Below, one piece after another: positions 51,025-60,157 of a stretch of DNA of 64,000 bases. The position numbers were made by a program, and so were the translations under genes. The stretch spans positions 1,984,001-2,048,000 of the forward strand of contig NZ_CP097843.1 of assembly GCF_023611505.1 (NCBI RefSeq), given 5' to 3'. Origin of the DNA: Streptococcus oralis (lineage in GTDB: Bacteria; Bacillota; Bacilli; Lactobacillales; Streptococcaceae). The notes under the pieces are model-generated. The model searched no databases. It was not told where the DNA came from and saw nothing but the letters and a program-made list of their open reading frames with translations. Positions within the stretch are counted from its first letter, which is position 1. The number at the start of each line of letters is the position of its first letter.

Positions 51025-51486
51025 TCAATCCACATGTTTATACTTTCTAGGCAAAGAACTAGCGTAATGTTTTGAATCATTGACCTTTGCATTATAAAAA
51101 ATCATATTATTCCCAATAATTTCTTGCCATTTAGGAATCTCCTCACGATAAATGCGATTAAGTCCATAAAAGTTCCTTACAATAAATCTAACGGCTCCAA
51201 TATGATCTCCTAAACCAACCACACACAACACATCATGTTCCATATCATATACCCAATGACTTTTTGAATTTGTCAGTATCTCCCAAGCAAATTCCCAATC
51301 TCTCTCAAGCCAATCATACCCTGGTCTGTAATAAACTTTTGTCTGACAAGATTCATCATTAAATCCATAAAAACAGTGGCTACACAGCGTTCTGTTTTTA
51401 TCTACCCACCAACAAGGACCATACTTTTCATTAATGCAAGGTGTAACCCAGTCGCAAGAACATCGTCTACAAATACCCGTTTCCAT
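51025..51486 (-). CDS. protein with N-terminal Cys-rich zinc-binding-like domain
   Basis: This 153-residue protein has eight Cys within the first 48 residues (CRRCSCDWVTPC..., CSHCFYGF), a spacing compatible with a zinc-binding fold. The rest is aromatic-rich and mixed (DWLERDWEFAWEILTNSK). It is encoded just ahead of the DUF2786-like protein and after the HTH protein. No family is recognised. Confidence 0.6.
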   Translation of the reverse strand: METGICRRCSCDWVTPCINEKYGPCWWVDKNRTLCSHCFYGFNDESCQTKVYYRPGYDWLERDWEFAWEILTNSKSHWVYDMEHDVLCVVGLGDHIGAVRFIVRNFYGLNRIYREEIPKWQEIIGNNMIFYNAKVNDSKHYASSLPRKYKHVD

Positions 51487-51489
51487 TTT

Positions 51490-51990
51490 CTATCCCTCAT
51501 TTATTCTCATACTTTTAGGTAGCTTTTTACTCGGTAAACAGTAACCTTCAGATAAGTCCCCTTTGCTATAAAATTCAGGACTATTTGTCATTATGTGATC
51601 ACTTCTTCTCCATCCTCGACGAAGTTGCTTGTAAGATAAAGAAACACGCTTCTCAATCTCTTTAAAACTAAATCCCAGCTTCAAATAGGTTGTTACAATA
51701 GCATCAGCATGTTCTTTGGACTCTTCGCTTCTTGTTCTTCGCTGAAAGTTTATCTGCTTATCTTCTTCATTTAATGCTATCTGATAGGCAATAAACAACT
51801 TCCGCATTTCCATAATTTTATGTTGCCAGGTCAAGCTGTAAGGTTGTCCTGAATATCGATTCACTAAGTCCTTTACGGGTTGTTTAAATTTCAGCTGAAG
51901 AGGATCAAACTCTCCAAGATCTGAGAATGGATCAATGAAACCTAATGGTTCGCTTTGAATTAATTCATTGTATAGCGCTTCTCTGTCCAT
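51490..51990 (-). CDS. helix-turn-helix protein, sigma region 4-like motif
   Basis: This 166-residue protein has a helix-turn-helix near residues 100-125 (YLKLGFSFKEIEKRVSLSYK then QLRRGWRR), similar to sigma region 4 or phage terminase/regulator helices. The N-terminal part is acidic and lacks sigma region 2. AAGGAGA lies 9 bases before ATG 51990. It is one of only a few HTH proteins in the ICE part of the window and a candidate regulator. Confidence 0.6.
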   Translation of the reverse strand: MDREALYNELIQSEPLGFIDPFSDLGEFDPLQLKFKQPVKDLVNRYSGQPYSLTWQHKIMEMRKLFIAYQIALNEEDKQINFQRRTRSEESKEHADAIVTTYLKLGFSFKEIEKRVSLSYKQLRRGWRRSDHIMTNSPEFYSKGDLSEGYCLPSKKLPKSMRINEG

Positions 51991-52009
51991 CCTAATATAT
52001 CTCCTTCTG

Positions 52010-52147
52010 TCAAATGCACGTCATTGAGTCAAATAAACTTAATTGGATGGTTTTAGGCGCTTGTTCGCTATTCCCAGTCTTGTCATGATCGATAACGTCA
52101 AAGATTTCTAGTGTGTCTAAATTCATTACAATCTCTAATCCTACCAT
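52010..52147 (-). CDS. 45-residue protein with a beta-clamp-binding motif, first gene of the right-hand operon
   Basis: ATG 52147 follows AAAGGAG at 7 bases. The 45-residue product contains IQLSLFDSM near the C-terminus, an exact match to the clamp-binding consensus QL[SD]LF, also present at the end of the replication protein at 48193-49695. It ends 19 bases before the HTH gene. A peptide this small with a clamp-binding motif could recruit or block the host sliding clamp. It is too short for standard gene callers. Confidence 0.5.
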   Translation of the reverse strand: MVGLEIVMNLDTLEIFDVIDHDKTGNSEQAPKTIQLSLFDSMTCI

Positions 52148-52182
52148 CGTTGAACTCCTTTCCAATAGATTTTTAAGCGAAC

Positions 52183-52210
52183 AAAAAAGAGAACAGATTT
52201 CTCTGTTCTC
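52183..52210 (-). terminator. terminator at the ICE-chromosome junction
   Basis: On the minus strand GAGAACAGA and TCTGTTCTC form a perfect 9-bp stem with a four-base loop followed by six T. It would stop transcription entering the ICE operon from pcsB. Confidence 0.85.
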
Positions 52211-52293
52211 CTAAAAATATTGAATTATTTGATTTTCTAAAAACTCTTACCACTTACTGATAGATTTCGGTCTTGCTTTCGATAAAAAATAAT
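52211..52293. other. probable ICE right attachment region
   Basis: These 83 AT-rich bases lie between the two terminators and contain no gene. The ICE-chromosome boundary (attR or attL) should lie here or just beside it. The crossover sequence cannot be named without the other end or an empty site. Confidence 0.4.
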
Positions 52294-52322
52294 AAAAGAG
52301 ACTCAAATCGAGCCTCTTTATT
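52294..52322 (-). terminator. pcsB terminator
   Basis: On the minus strand AAGAGGCTC and GAGTCTCTT form a stem with one wobble pair, followed by TTATTATTTTTT. It lies just after the pcsB stop codon. Confidence 0.8.
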
Positions 52323-52329
52323 TCATTCA

Positions 52330-53559
52330 TTAGTTTGGATAGATATAAGTAACATAACCTTCAGAAGTTGTAGTTGGATTGAACCATCCACGTTTGTTAC
52401 CGATTGTACGATCTCCACCATAGTTTGATTCTGATACTTGAATGCTAGTTGATGATGAAACAGCTGTAACAACCGCTACGTGTCCATATCCACCGTCATT
52501 CCAACATGCAATCGCACCAACTTGTGGAGTTGATCCAGTACGGAATCCTGCAGCCGCTGCACTTGTAGCCCACTGCGCTCCGTTACCCCAGTAATCTCCA
52601 GCCCAAGGTGCTAATGTTTTAGCTCCCCAAGTACATTCACCAGTTGGATAACTTGAAGCATTTGTACTGTATGTTGGACGTTGTCTAGTAGGAGTCGGAG
52701 TAGGTGCTGGGGTGTAGCTTGAGTCCTCGTCGTCAGATGCTGATGCTGATGCTGACGCTGATGTAGATGTTGCTTGCACTTGAGCTGAGAAACTTGTGTT
52801 TCCAGAAGCAACAACTGATTGTTGTTGACTTGTTTGACGTGCTTTATAAGCTGCCTCTGCTTCAGCTGCTGCTTTCGCTTCTGCCTCTGCTGCTGCTTTT
52901 TGTTCCAACAAGGTAGCTTTCTCGCCTTCTGCAGTAGCTTTCTCTGCAGCAAGGTTCAACTCAGCAACTTTTAACTCCGCCTGTTTTGTTGTCAATGTTT
53001 GTGCATCGTCAGCAAGCGTTTGTTGGTTCGCAATTACAGTATTGATTGCTTCATTATTTGCAACTTGTTTTTCTGAGATTGATTTTTTATCAGCTTTTTG
53101 TTGTTCCAACATTTTATTGTTAGCTGATACAATCTCGCTCATAGCCGCAACACGGGAAATAGCTTCTGTAATTGATTTTGAATTTACAATTGTATTGATA
53201 TAGCTAGTTGCAGCACCGTTTGTTTGTGCGCTACGTGCTTGTTTTTCCAAAGATTCATTACGAGCAACAATGTTCTTAGAGAGCTCTGTAATTTCTCCTT
53301 CAAGTTTTTTAGATTCCGCCTGTAGTGTTTCATTTTCAGCTTGCAAGTTTGTTTGCTGTGTTTGAATGGCTGTAACTTGCGTTTGGATTTCATCTACCTG
53401 TTTTTGAGCTTCTTTTTGTTGGGCTGTCAAGTCACTAATCTTACTATCTTGAGCAGCAATTTTTTCATCAGTTGTTTCAGCGTGAACAGTTGTTAACACC
53501 GACACTTGAGAGACTAATACTGTACTTAATAAAAGTGACGCTAAGATTTTTTTCTTCAT
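52330..53559 (-). CDS. pcsB: peptidoglycan hydrolase PcsB
   Basis: This 409-residue secreted protein has a signal peptide (cleavage near VHAETTD), a long coiled coil (about 28-260) and an Ala-rich and Ser/Pro-rich linker. The C-terminal CHAP domain (about 295-409) has the catalytic Cys in [10 protein letters not shown] and His in GGYGHVAVV. It splits septal peptidoglycan during division and is activated by the FtsEX complex. Essential in pneumococcus. A WalR-type site upstream fits the known control by WalRK. In the usual mitis-group order rpsB-tsf would follow; here the ICE does. Confidence 0.97.
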   Translation of the reverse strand: MKKKILASLLLSTVLVSQVSVLTTVHAETTDEKIAAQDSKISDLTAQQKEAQKQVDEIQTQVTAIQTQQTNLQAENETLQAESKKLEGEITELSKNIVARNESLEKQARSAQTNGAATSYINTIVNSKSITEAISRVAAMSEIVSANNKMLEQQKADKKSISEKQVANNEAINTVIANQQTLADDAQTLTTKQAELKVAELNLAAEKATAEGEKATLLEQKAAAEAEAKAAAEAEAAYKARQTSQQQSVVASGNTSFSAQVQATSTSASASASASDDEDSSYTPAPTPTPTRQRPTYSTNASSYPTGECTWGAKTLAPWAGDYWGNGAQWATSAAAAGFRTGSTPQVGAIACWNDGGYGHVAVVTAVSSSTSIQVSESNYGGDRTIGNKRGWFNPTTTSEGYVTYIYPN

Positions 53560-53594
53560 ATTGTGTAGATACTCCTTCTATTTAAGACATTACT

Positions 53595-53600
53595 AGTATA
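53595..53600 (-). promoter_or_regulatory. pcsB extended -10 promoter
   Basis: TGGTATACT on the minus strand is an extended -10. No good -35 is seen, consistent with activator dependence. Confidence 0.65.
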
Positions 53601-53621
53601 CCAAAAAAAGACATAATAAAT

Positions 53622-53638
53622 ATTACGCCTTTGTTACA
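53622..53638 (-). promoter_or_regulatory. WalR (VicR) binding site of pcsB
   Basis: TGTAAC-N5-CGTAAT on the minus strand matches the WalR direct-repeat consensus TGTWAH-N5-TGTWAH at all but one position, and is placed just upstream of the weak -35 of pcsB. Confidence 0.7.
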
Positions 53639-53652
53639 TTTTTATTTCTTTC

Positions 53653-54147
53653 TTATAGATAATATTTTTCAAAAATATACTGGAAAATCACCATCCACAA
53701 AAAGTTTAAAATCATTGATGGGACAAGACTGTAGACAATGAAAACTGGCATTGATTCTACTGTCAGTCCCATAGCAAGGGCCAGGAGATAACTACCCATA
53801 TCAAATAGGAAGCTCATCACAACTATTGTTAACATTCTCGTCCAACGGTTCAACAAAGTCACACTATTAAACTTGTGAAGTGAGGCACCTATCAAGATAA
53901 ATAAAAGCGTCGCAATTCCTATCAAGTGGAAAAAATAGATATCGTACACCAAACCTGCTATACAGCAATAAGCTAGATAGAAGTATTCTGATACCTCAAT
54001 TGTCTCAAACAAGAGAAATAAAAACAGGAAATGACTGGCTAAGTGAAAATGTGGATAAAAGGATTCTACTAATTGACCAATATGTGCATCAATTAGCACA
54101 AGAAAAGGAAGTAAAAAGAAAATACCAACTTGTTTTAACAGTCTCAT
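53653..54147 (-). CDS. mreD: rod shape-determining protein MreD
   Basis: This 164-residue protein has five membrane segments spanning almost the whole length, typical of MreD. It works with MreC in peripheral cell-wall elongation in ovococci. The gene lies 2 bases after mreC and before pcsB, the normal order in this group. Confidence 0.93.
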   Translation of the reverse strand: MRLLKQVGIFFLLPFLVLIDAHIGQLVESFYPHFHLASHFLFLFLLFETIEVSEYFYLAYCCIAGLVYDIYFFHLIGIATLLFILIGASLHKFNSVTLLNRWTRMLTIVVMSFLFDMGSYLLALAMGLTVESMPVFIVYSLVPSMILNFLWMVIFQYIFEKYYL

Positions 54148-54149
54148 TG

Positions 54150-54965
54150 CTAATTCCCCACTAACTCTACCACATGAAGATCTTTAGTATCAGCACTTAA
54201 CTTTACTGTTACCTCTCGTGTTAGATAATCACTGCTATGAGTTGTAGCAACAACCTCTCCAACAGGAATATCCTTAACATTAAAGTTTCCAAGCCCCCCT
54301 GTAGTCACCCTATCTCCAGCACTAATGTCGCTGTTACTGTTTAATTGACTAATTTTAAGAAGTTCGGTTTCTTTGTCATAACCAACGATAATTCCATAAA
54401 TTTCAGTAGAACCATGCAAGATTTTAACGGAAATTTTATCCGAATTTTCGGTATTTGTCAATAGGTTGACAGTCGTTGAATGATCCTCCACTTTTGAAAC
54501 ACTGCCAATCAAGCCCCCATTTGCAATGGCCAACATATTTTCAGAAGCACCCTTTGAACTTCCTACATCTATCGTTAACTCTTGCTTCCAAAATACCGGT
54601 GAACGCGTAATTACATCTGCTGCTATGTTTTTTGTAGCCTGCAATTTTGACTTCATATCCAGCAACTGACGTAGTTGTTCATTTTCATTTTTTAAACTTT
54701 CTGATTGATTAGATTCTACCTCTAGTTGATAGAGCTGTTTTTTTAGACTTTCGTTTTCATTGTAAGTCTGCGTCAAATGTCCCAAATCTGATTTGAAAGT
54801 ATCAAACCACTGAAAAGGTTTTTGAACAATTCTATCTACTAAGGAAATCCCATCTCCTAGTTTCGTCACAATAGCGCTTGAATAGGTTGTCACTAATAGA
54901 ACAGAAACTGCCAGAACTGTGACAAAAACGATGATTAGATATTTTGATTTTTTAAAACGGTTCAT
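54150..54965 (-). CDS. mreC: rod shape-determining protein MreC
   Basis: This 271-residue bitopic protein has one N-terminal membrane segment (about 9-30), a coiled coil (about 65-110) and a beta-rich extracellular domain with the MreC signature (AIANGGLIGSVSKV; VTTGGLGNFNVKDIPVGEVV). It is a peripheral peptidoglycan synthesis scaffold. Confidence 0.95.
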   Translation of the reverse strand: MNRFKKSKYLIIVFVTVLAVSVLLVTTYSSAIVTKLGDGISLVDRIVQKPFQWFDTFKSDLGHLTQTYNENESLKKQLYQLEVESNQSESLKNENEQLRQLLDMKSKLQATKNIAADVITRSPVFWKQELTIDVGSSKGASENMLAIANGGLIGSVSKVEDHSTTVNLLTNTENSDKISVKILHGSTEIYGIIVGYDKETELLKISQLNSNSDISAGDRVTTGGLGNFNVKDIPVGEVVATTHSSDYLTREVTVKLSADTKDLHVVELVGN

Positions 54966-55025
54966 ATTCCTACCTTTATACTAAAAATCTGCTACTGTGA
55001 ACTTCTTATCAATCCTACAAACCTG

Positions 55026-55820
55026 CTAAGATTTTAAGAAAAATAAGAAACATCCCAGTACCAAAATCACAAGAATTGCCAGTGTATCCTTTTGACTCCA
55101 TCTCAACTGTCTATACTGACTTCTACCCTTTCCTCCCTGATAGCCACGTGCTTCCATGGCTATTGCCAATGAATCTGCACGCTTTAAGCTCGTTGCAAAA
55201 AGAGGAATTAAAATTGGAATCATAGCCTTTACTTTTTGAACGATGCTTCCCTCGCCAAAGTCAACTCCACGAGCTTTTTGAGCATTCATAATTCTCGTCG
55301 TGTCATCCATCAAAGTTGGAACAAAACGCAAACTCATTGATAACATCAGACCAATTTCATGAACAGGAACTTTCACGCGTTTCAGCGGCGCTAAAAGAGA
55401 TTCAACTGCAGCTGCCAGACTCAAAGGCATGGTCGTTAAGGTTAGCAAAGTTGAAAAGAAAATAATCAACACAAAACGACAGAAAATAATCCCAGCTTGC
55501 TGCAAAGCATAATCCGTTATTCTTATAAAAGAAAACTCAAATAGGACATTTCCACTTGAAATGAAAAAGAGCTGAAAAAGAGTCGTAAAAGCAATCAGGA
55601 AGAACATGGATTTTAATCCCTGAACGAAAAATGAGAGAGAAACGCCTGACAAAGCGATAAATATACCTGTCGCTACAAACAGAATGAGATTGGTGAGAGG
55701 ATTATTGGCCCAAAATACAATCAAAATCAACAGGATCATAGCGAGCAATTTACTACGGGGATCCAAGCGATGAATGATGGAATCTCCTGGTATATAACGT
55801 CCTAAAATCATACTATCCAT
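55026..55820 (-). CDS. ecfT: energy-coupling factor transporter transmembrane protein EcfT
   Basis: This 264-residue protein has about five membrane segments. The coupling motif is [10 protein letters not shown], and the second is [13 protein letters not shown], matching the two ARG boxes of EcfT that contact the ATPases. It couples EcfA1/EcfA2 ATP hydrolysis to vitamin uptake by S components. It overlaps ecfA2 by eight bases. Confidence 0.95.
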   Translation of the reverse strand: MDSMILGRYIPGDSIIHRLDPRSKLLAMILLILIVFWANNPLTNLILFVATGIFIALSGVSLSFFVQGLKSMFFLIAFTTLFQLFFISSGNVLFEFSFIRITDYALQQAGIIFCRFVLIIFFSTLLTLTTMPLSLAAAVESLLAPLKRVKVPVHEIGLMLSMSLRFVPTLMDDTTRIMNAQKARGVDFGEGSIVQKVKAMIPILIPLFATSLKRADSLAIAMEARGYQGGKGRSQYRQLRWSQKDTLAILVILVLGCFLFFLKS

Positions 55821-56652
55821 TTAGCGACTCCTTAAACTCCTCTATCTTGATTGGCAGTTTTTTAAAAGCTACACCCCTATCTGCCAAACGTTTACAAAAG
55901 GCTGTGATTTTAGGCACACCTAACTGTACTTTTTCCATAGAGGCTACATCTTGGAAAACTTCGCACGGTTTGCCACTTTTGACCAAACGCCCCTTTTCCA
56001 TAACATAGACCTGATCAGCATATGCAGCTACATCATCCATCAAATGCGTTACCAAGACGATTGTCATTCCAGAAAGGTGGAGTTCTTTAAACAAGGTCAT
56101 CAATTCTTTTCTGCCCAAAGGATCTAGCCCTGCTGTCGGCTCATCCAAAACCAAGACAGTTGGCTCCATGGCCAGCATACCTGCTATAGCCACACGTCTC
56201 ATTTGGCCACCCGAAAGTTCAAAAGGACTGCGCTCAAAGAGTGACTCATCGATACCTACCAAGGCTAACTTTTCACGCGCAATTTTCTTGGCCTCTTCCT
56301 CAGAAACTCCAAAATTTTGCGGTCCAAATGCAACATCTTTCAAGACAGTCTCTTCAAAAATCTGATTTTCAGCAAATTGAAACACTAAACCAACTTGCTT
56401 TCGAATCTGACGAATTTCTTTATTGGTTGATGTAGGGGTAATGACGGTATCGAAAACTCGAACAGAACCCTTGCTTGGAAGCAATAGGCCATTTAAAAGC
56501 TGTAAGATAGTCGATTTCCCACTACCTGTATGTCCTATCAAAGCTGTATAGGAGCCATCCTCAATCATCAAAGAAACATCAGTCAAGGCTGATGAAGATA
56601 GGGGAGTCCCCTCTTGATAGGTAAAGCTCACATTTTCTAGAGTAATTCCCAT
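55813..56652 (-). CDS. ecfA2: energy-coupling factor ATPase EcfA2
   Basis: This 279-residue ABC ATPase has Walker [11 protein letters not shown]-loop VFQFAENQ, signature LSGGQMRR, and Walker [14 protein letters not shown]. Partner of EcfA1 and EcfT in group II ECF vitamin transport. The gene overlaps ecfA1 by 16 bases, showing tight translational coupling. Confidence 0.96.
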   Translation of the reverse strand: MGITLENVSFTYQEGTPLSSSALTDVSLMIEDGSYTALIGHTGSGKSTILQLLNGLLLPSKGSVRVFDTVITPTSTNKEIRQIRKQVGLVFQFAENQIFEETVLKDVAFGPQNFGVSEEEAKKIAREKLALVGIDESLFERSPFELSGGQMRRVAIAGMLAMEPTVLVLDEPTAGLDPLGRKELMTLFKELHLSGMTIVLVTHLMDDVAAYADQVYVMEKGRLVKSGKPCEVFQDVASMEKVQLGVPKITAFCKRLADRGVAFKKLPIKIEEFKESLNG

Positions 56653-57464
56653 AACTTGTCCTCTAGCTCTCCTTCTGTCAAATAGCCATCCGGCAACTGA
56701 TAACCAGTCTCTCTCAAAGATTCTTTCAATTGATTAGTAAAGGGATCATCTAAGCCTATCTGGTCAAGATCAGCCCGAGAAAAAAGTTCTCTTGGGCTAC
56801 TGGTTGACTCCACTTGGCCTTTTTTCATGACCAAGACACGGTCACTCATCGCAACTTCCTCTAAATCATGTGTAATGGAGACGACTGTCATCTGGTGATC
56901 TTTTCGAATCTCTTGAACTGTCTGAATCAGTTCTCTGCGTCCCTCAGGATCCAACATACTTGTAGCCTCGTCCAGAATTAAAATAGCAGGTCTCAAGGCA
57001 ACAACTCCTGCAATAGCCACCCGTTGTTTTTGTCCACCAGATAAACGAGCTGGTTCTCTCTTCTTAAAGTCCAGCATACCTACCAACTCCAAAGATTCAG
57101 CCACTCTCTTCTTCATTTCTTCTCGAGGAAGTCCCTGATTTTCTAAGCCAAAGGCGACATCATCTTCAACAGTTGCCCCCACAAATTGATTATCTGGATT
57201 TTGAAAAACCATACCAATTTGACGACGCAAGTCCCAAACATTCTCAGAGGACAGCAATTGCCCATCTATCCAGATTTCCCCAGACTCTGCTTCGAGCAAG
57301 CCATCAATCAAACGGATAGTTGTTGACTTCCCACTCCCATTATGACCTACAATCGAAAGCCATTCTCCCCGTTTCACGTGAAACGAGACATTATTAACAT
57401 CATAATGATCCTGATCTTCCTTGTAACGAAAAGACAGATCTTTTACTTCAATAATCGATTTCAT
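56637..57464 (-). CDS. ecfA1: energy-coupling factor ATPase EcfA1
   Basis: This 275-residue ABC ATPase has Walker [11 protein letters not shown]-loop VFQNPDNQ, signature LSGGQKQR, Walker [14 protein letters not shown]. It forms the heterodimeric motor with EcfA2. Overlaps pgsA by four bases. Confidence 0.96.
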   Translation of the reverse strand: MKSIIEVKDLSFRYKEDQDHYDVNNVSFHVKRGEWLSIVGHNGSGKSTTIRLIDGLLEAESGEIWIDGQLLSSENVWDLRRQIGMVFQNPDNQFVGATVEDDVAFGLENQGLPREEMKKRVAESLELVGMLDFKKREPARLSGGQKQRVAIAGVVALRPAILILDEATSMLDPEGRRELIQTVQEIRKDHQMTVVSITHDLEEVAMSDRVLVMKKGQVESTSSPRELFSRADLDQIGLDDPFTNQLKESLRETGYQLPDGYLTEGELEDKLWELL

Positions 57465-58006
57465 TTCGAACCAAATGTCCCTTTGAATAGATGAGCGCTA
57501 CCCTTGAAATAATCATAGCCAGAGTAGATAGTGAAAAACAAAGCGATATAAAGCAACAGCTGACCAATTAAATTCCAATGTAAGAGCAAAAAGATAATGG
57601 CAAACATCTGACTAAAGGTCTTGATTTTCCCTGGCATCGCTGCTGCTAGAACTGTCCCTCCCGTCTCAACAAGCAACAAACGCAAGCCTGTCACCGCAAG
57701 TTCACGACAGATGATAATAGCAACAACCCAAGCTGGAGCCATACCCAACTCAATCAACATGATAAAAGCTGACATAACCAATAGCTTATCGGCCATCGGA
57801 TCAGCAAACTTTCCAAAATTGCTGACTACATTCCATTTACGAGCAAGGTAGCCATCAAGATAATCCGTTATACTAGCAACTGCAAAGATAATAGCTGCCA
57901 GCAGGTGGCTACCTTGTGAATGGTCCAAAGTCAAAATAAGAATAAAGAGAGGTATAAAGAGAATTCTACCAATTGTTAATACATTAGGGATTTGTTCTTT
58001 TTTCAT
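57461..58006 (-). CDS. pgsA: CDP-diacylglycerol-glycerol-3-phosphate phosphatidyltransferase PgsA
   Basis: This 181-residue membrane enzyme makes phosphatidylglycerol phosphate. The CDP-alcohol phosphotransferase motif D-x2-DG-x2-AR-x8-G-x3-D-x3-D reads DYLDGYLARKWNVVSNFGKF and then ADPMADK, all residues intact. About six membrane segments. Sits in its usual place between ecfA1 and the RodZ-like gene. Confidence 0.97.
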   Translation of the reverse strand: MKKEQIPNVLTIGRILFIPLFILILTLDHSQGSHLLAAIIFAVASITDYLDGYLARKWNVVSNFGKFADPMADKLLVMSAFIMLIELGMAPAWVVAIIICRELAVTGLRLLLVETGGTVLAAAMPGKIKTFSQMFAIIFLLLHWNLIGQLLLYIALFFTIYSGYDYFKGSAHLFKGTFGSK

Positions 58007-58016
58007 TGGTTCTTCC

Positions 58017-58838
58017 TTAATCTGTAGTGAATGTAAGTGTTACAGTTCCAGTCTGAGTTGTCAGCTTCGAGGTATCGATTGTTTGATTGTCCACAGTCAA
58101 AGTAACTCCCTTTACCACACCCAAAGTAATAGTTACAGAATCTTTCGTTGAGACTGTTGCTTTTGCATTCTTATTGTCTGCGGATAGTGTCACACCACCT
58201 TCCAACTCACTTCCCGAAACACTAACCCAGCTAGTCGTATCTGAAACTGCCAGCTGAACAGTAGCTGTTTCCTTACTCGTTTTATAGAGAGCTTCAATGC
58301 GGTTTCCTTCGCCTGACACTGTAATAGTTGATTCCGTAGTAGAAGATGAACTAGACGTCTGACTACTAGAAGATGAACTAGTTGAGGTTGTGGAACTAGT
58401 TGAGCTCACAACACTATAATTTGCAGAAGAAGGACTTGGCTGAGTTTGGATGTAGTTCCAGACATAGTAAGTCACAAAAATTAAAATCGACAAAGCAAAT
58501 AGAACGAAATAAAACAAGGGGAGATAAGACGTTTTTTTCTTATTTGATCGTCTGCGACCAGACAAGTCTTCTTCATCAACATCTACCTCTTCATAAGTAA
58601 TCATACTACCCGAATCATAGGCATCCAAGACAATTCTCTCATCCAACTCTACTGCCCAGGCATATTTTCTTAAAAAAGAACGAGCGTAGAAGGTACTAGG
58701 AAGTTGATCAAAATCATCTGCCTCCATAGCTTCTAGAAAGTCCAACTGAATTTCAGTTTTTTCCTGTAATTCTTCCAGACTCAATCCCTGGTTAATTCTA
58801 GCTAAACGTAGAACCTCGCCAATTGTTTTTTTTCTCAT
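58017..58838 (-). CDS. rodZ: RodZ-like membrane-anchored HTH protein
   Basis: The predicted length is 273 residues from ATG 58838 (AAGGA 9 bases upstream; an ATG at 58847 overlaps the site). An N-terminal HTH_25-type domain (GEVLRLARINQGLSLEELQE, about 5-75) is followed by one membrane segment (about 107-130), a Ser/Thr-rich linker, and a C-terminal DUF4115-like beta domain. RodZ connects cell-wall elongation proteins in cocci. It differs from an ordinary regulator by the membrane anchor. Confidence 0.88.
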   Translation of the reverse strand: MRKKTIGEVLRLARINQGLSLEELQEKTEIQLDFLEAMEADDFDQLPSTFYARSFLRKYAWAVELDERIVLDAYDSGSMITYEEVDVDEEDLSGRRRSNKKKTSYLPLFYFVLFALSILIFVTYYVWNYIQTQPSPSSANYSVVSSTSSTTSTSSSSSSQTSSSSSTTESTITVSGEGNRIEALYKTSKETATVQLAVSDTTSWVSVSGSELEGGVTLSADNKNAKATVSTKDSVTITLGVVKGVTLTVDNQTIDTSKLTTQTGTVTLTFTTD

Positions 58839-58873
58839 ACGTACCATTCCTTCTTTCTAGTATTAGTCATCTT

Positions 58874-60157
58874 TTAAGCTGGAAAGATGGTAAAATCAAC
58901 TAGATCACCATCATCAATCAAACGATGTCCAGCTTCTAGAACATCCTCCAAAGTAATTTCCTGTAAAATTTTCGGAAAATCAAAAATTGTTTCTCCGAGA
59001 TCCATAGGATCGTATTGGGTTGCGATAAATTCCAAGGAGTTCATGCTACTGAAAAATTCTCCAAACATCTCACTCTTAACAAGATCAAGATGCTCCTCAG
59101 TAATATCTGCATCACTACTAAACTGACGAATCGCTTTCCGAAACTGGTGCGACAAAGAAACAGGTTCCTTGGTATCCATCGTCAATATCACAAAATGAAA
59201 GCGACTATTTACCTCAACCTCTAGTGACAATGACGCATCTAACTTCCCTGTCTCGTATAATCTTTGAAAACGATCTGAGGTCCAGCCAAACATCATCGTA
59301 AATAGCAATTTCAATAAAATATTGTAACGATAAGACTCCTCTTCTGTTATTTGATCAGTTCCTCTAATAGCAACAGCAAGTTTTGGTAAAGAAACTTCCA
59401 TCCGAAGGCTACCTGTTTGCTTTACAGGTTGCAAAGGTAGTTGCTCTTTTGAAACTGTAAACTGGTTTGAAACTCCCTTTTCCTTTTCTGAGAAGTATTC
59501 CTCAATGAGCTCCAAATCAATATTTCCAACTAAAAATAGAGACATGTTGACAGGTTTGTAAAACTCTGTAAAGTTCTCTTTTAAATTTGAAACTTGAATC
59601 TCAGAAATTGATTTTTCACTTCCAACAATATCTGTTGCTAAAGGAGTATCAGGATAAAGGTTGGCTAATGTTGCAAAAAACAAACGCGAGTCTGGATCAT
59701 CTTGGTACATTTCTCGTTCTTGCTGGATAATATCCTGTTCCCTCAAAACAGACTCTTCTGTCAAATGAACATCTCCGACTAACTCATCTAGCAAATCTAA
59801 ATTCTCTAATAGATGGTCAATTGTTGAAAAAAGATAGCTGGTTTTAGTAAAGCTTGTAAAGGCATTGCTTTCCGCACCTAATAGAGTAAAAGCAGCCATT
59901 ATGTCCTCAGAGTTTTCTCTTTCAAACAATTTATGTTCAAGAAAATGTGCAATTCCTGCTGGATGATGACGTAAACCTTTGTCTAAACTTGTATAAGTTG
60001 CATCTACGGAACCAAATTGAACCGTTACAACCCCATAAACCTCATTAAAATCTTGTTTAGGGAGTAAAGAAACTGTCAATCCATTTGACAATTGTGTTTT
60101 GTAGACTGTTTCCTTTACAGCAGGATAGTATTTTTCTTCAAAAGTAACCTTTGTCAT
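58874..60157 (-). CDS. M16-family zinc peptidase (catalytic type)
   Basis: This 427-residue protein has the inverted zinc motif HFLEHKLFE near residue 70 and the distal Glu in QQEREMYQD, so it appears catalytically active. It corresponds to YmfH-type proteins. It overlaps the paired non-catalytic subunit gene by four bases. The substrate is not known; in other firmicutes such pairs process peptides at the cell surface or in the cytoplasm. Confidence 0.9.
   Translation of the reverse strand: MTKVTFEEKYYPAVKETVYKTQLSNGLTVSLLPKQDFNEVYGVVTVQFGSVDATYTSLDKGLRHHPAGIAHFLEHKLFERENSEDIMAAFTLLGAESNAFTSFTKTSYLFSTIDHLLENLDLLDELVGDVHLTEESVLREQDIIQQEREMYQDDPDSRLFFATLANLYPDTPLATDIVGSEKSISEIQVSNLKENFTEFYKPVNMSLFLVGNIDLELIEEYFSEKEKGVSNQFTVSKEQLPLQPVKQTGSLRMEVSLPKLAVAIRGTDQITEEESYRYNILLKLLFTMMFGWTSDRFQRLYETGKLDASLSLEVEVNSRFHFVILTMDTKEPVSLSHQFRKAIRQFSSDADITEEHLDLVKSEMFGEFFSSMNSLEFIATQYDPMDLGETIFDFPKILQEITLEDVLEAGHRLIDDGDLVDFTIFPA

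Larger units (their letters stand above)
1..52212. mobile_element. integrated conjugative element (ICE), left end outside window
   Basis: The stretch holds a complete-looking set of conjugation functions: VirB4, VirB6-like, VirB8/TcpC-like and pilin-like proteins, VirD4 coupling protein, cell-wall hydrolase, topoisomerase III, SSB, primase, MobL relaxase and accessory ribbon-helix-helix proteins. The right boundary is inferred: pcsB and its terminator (52294-52330) are chromosomal, while the small ORF starting at 52147 belongs to the element, so the junction lies between about 52150 and 52294. No integrase gene is visible, so it must lie left of the window or be absent. The order hydrolase-TrsF-VirB4-TrsD-TrsC resembles the staphylococcal pSK41/pGO1 trs operon by recollection of that family. 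Confidence 0.85.

Noticed and set aside
1..52000. High frequency of CAGCTG and TCAGCTGAA through the ICE
   Set aside because: Most copies are in coding sequence, where Ala-Glu and Ser-Ala codon pairs produce them, and the chromosomal part also has several. No constant orientation or spacing was seen.
54051..54059. DnaA-box-like TGTGGATAA near recF as sign of oriC
   Set aside because: It is a single copy inside mreD; no cluster of DnaA boxes or AT-rich unwinding region occurs in the window.
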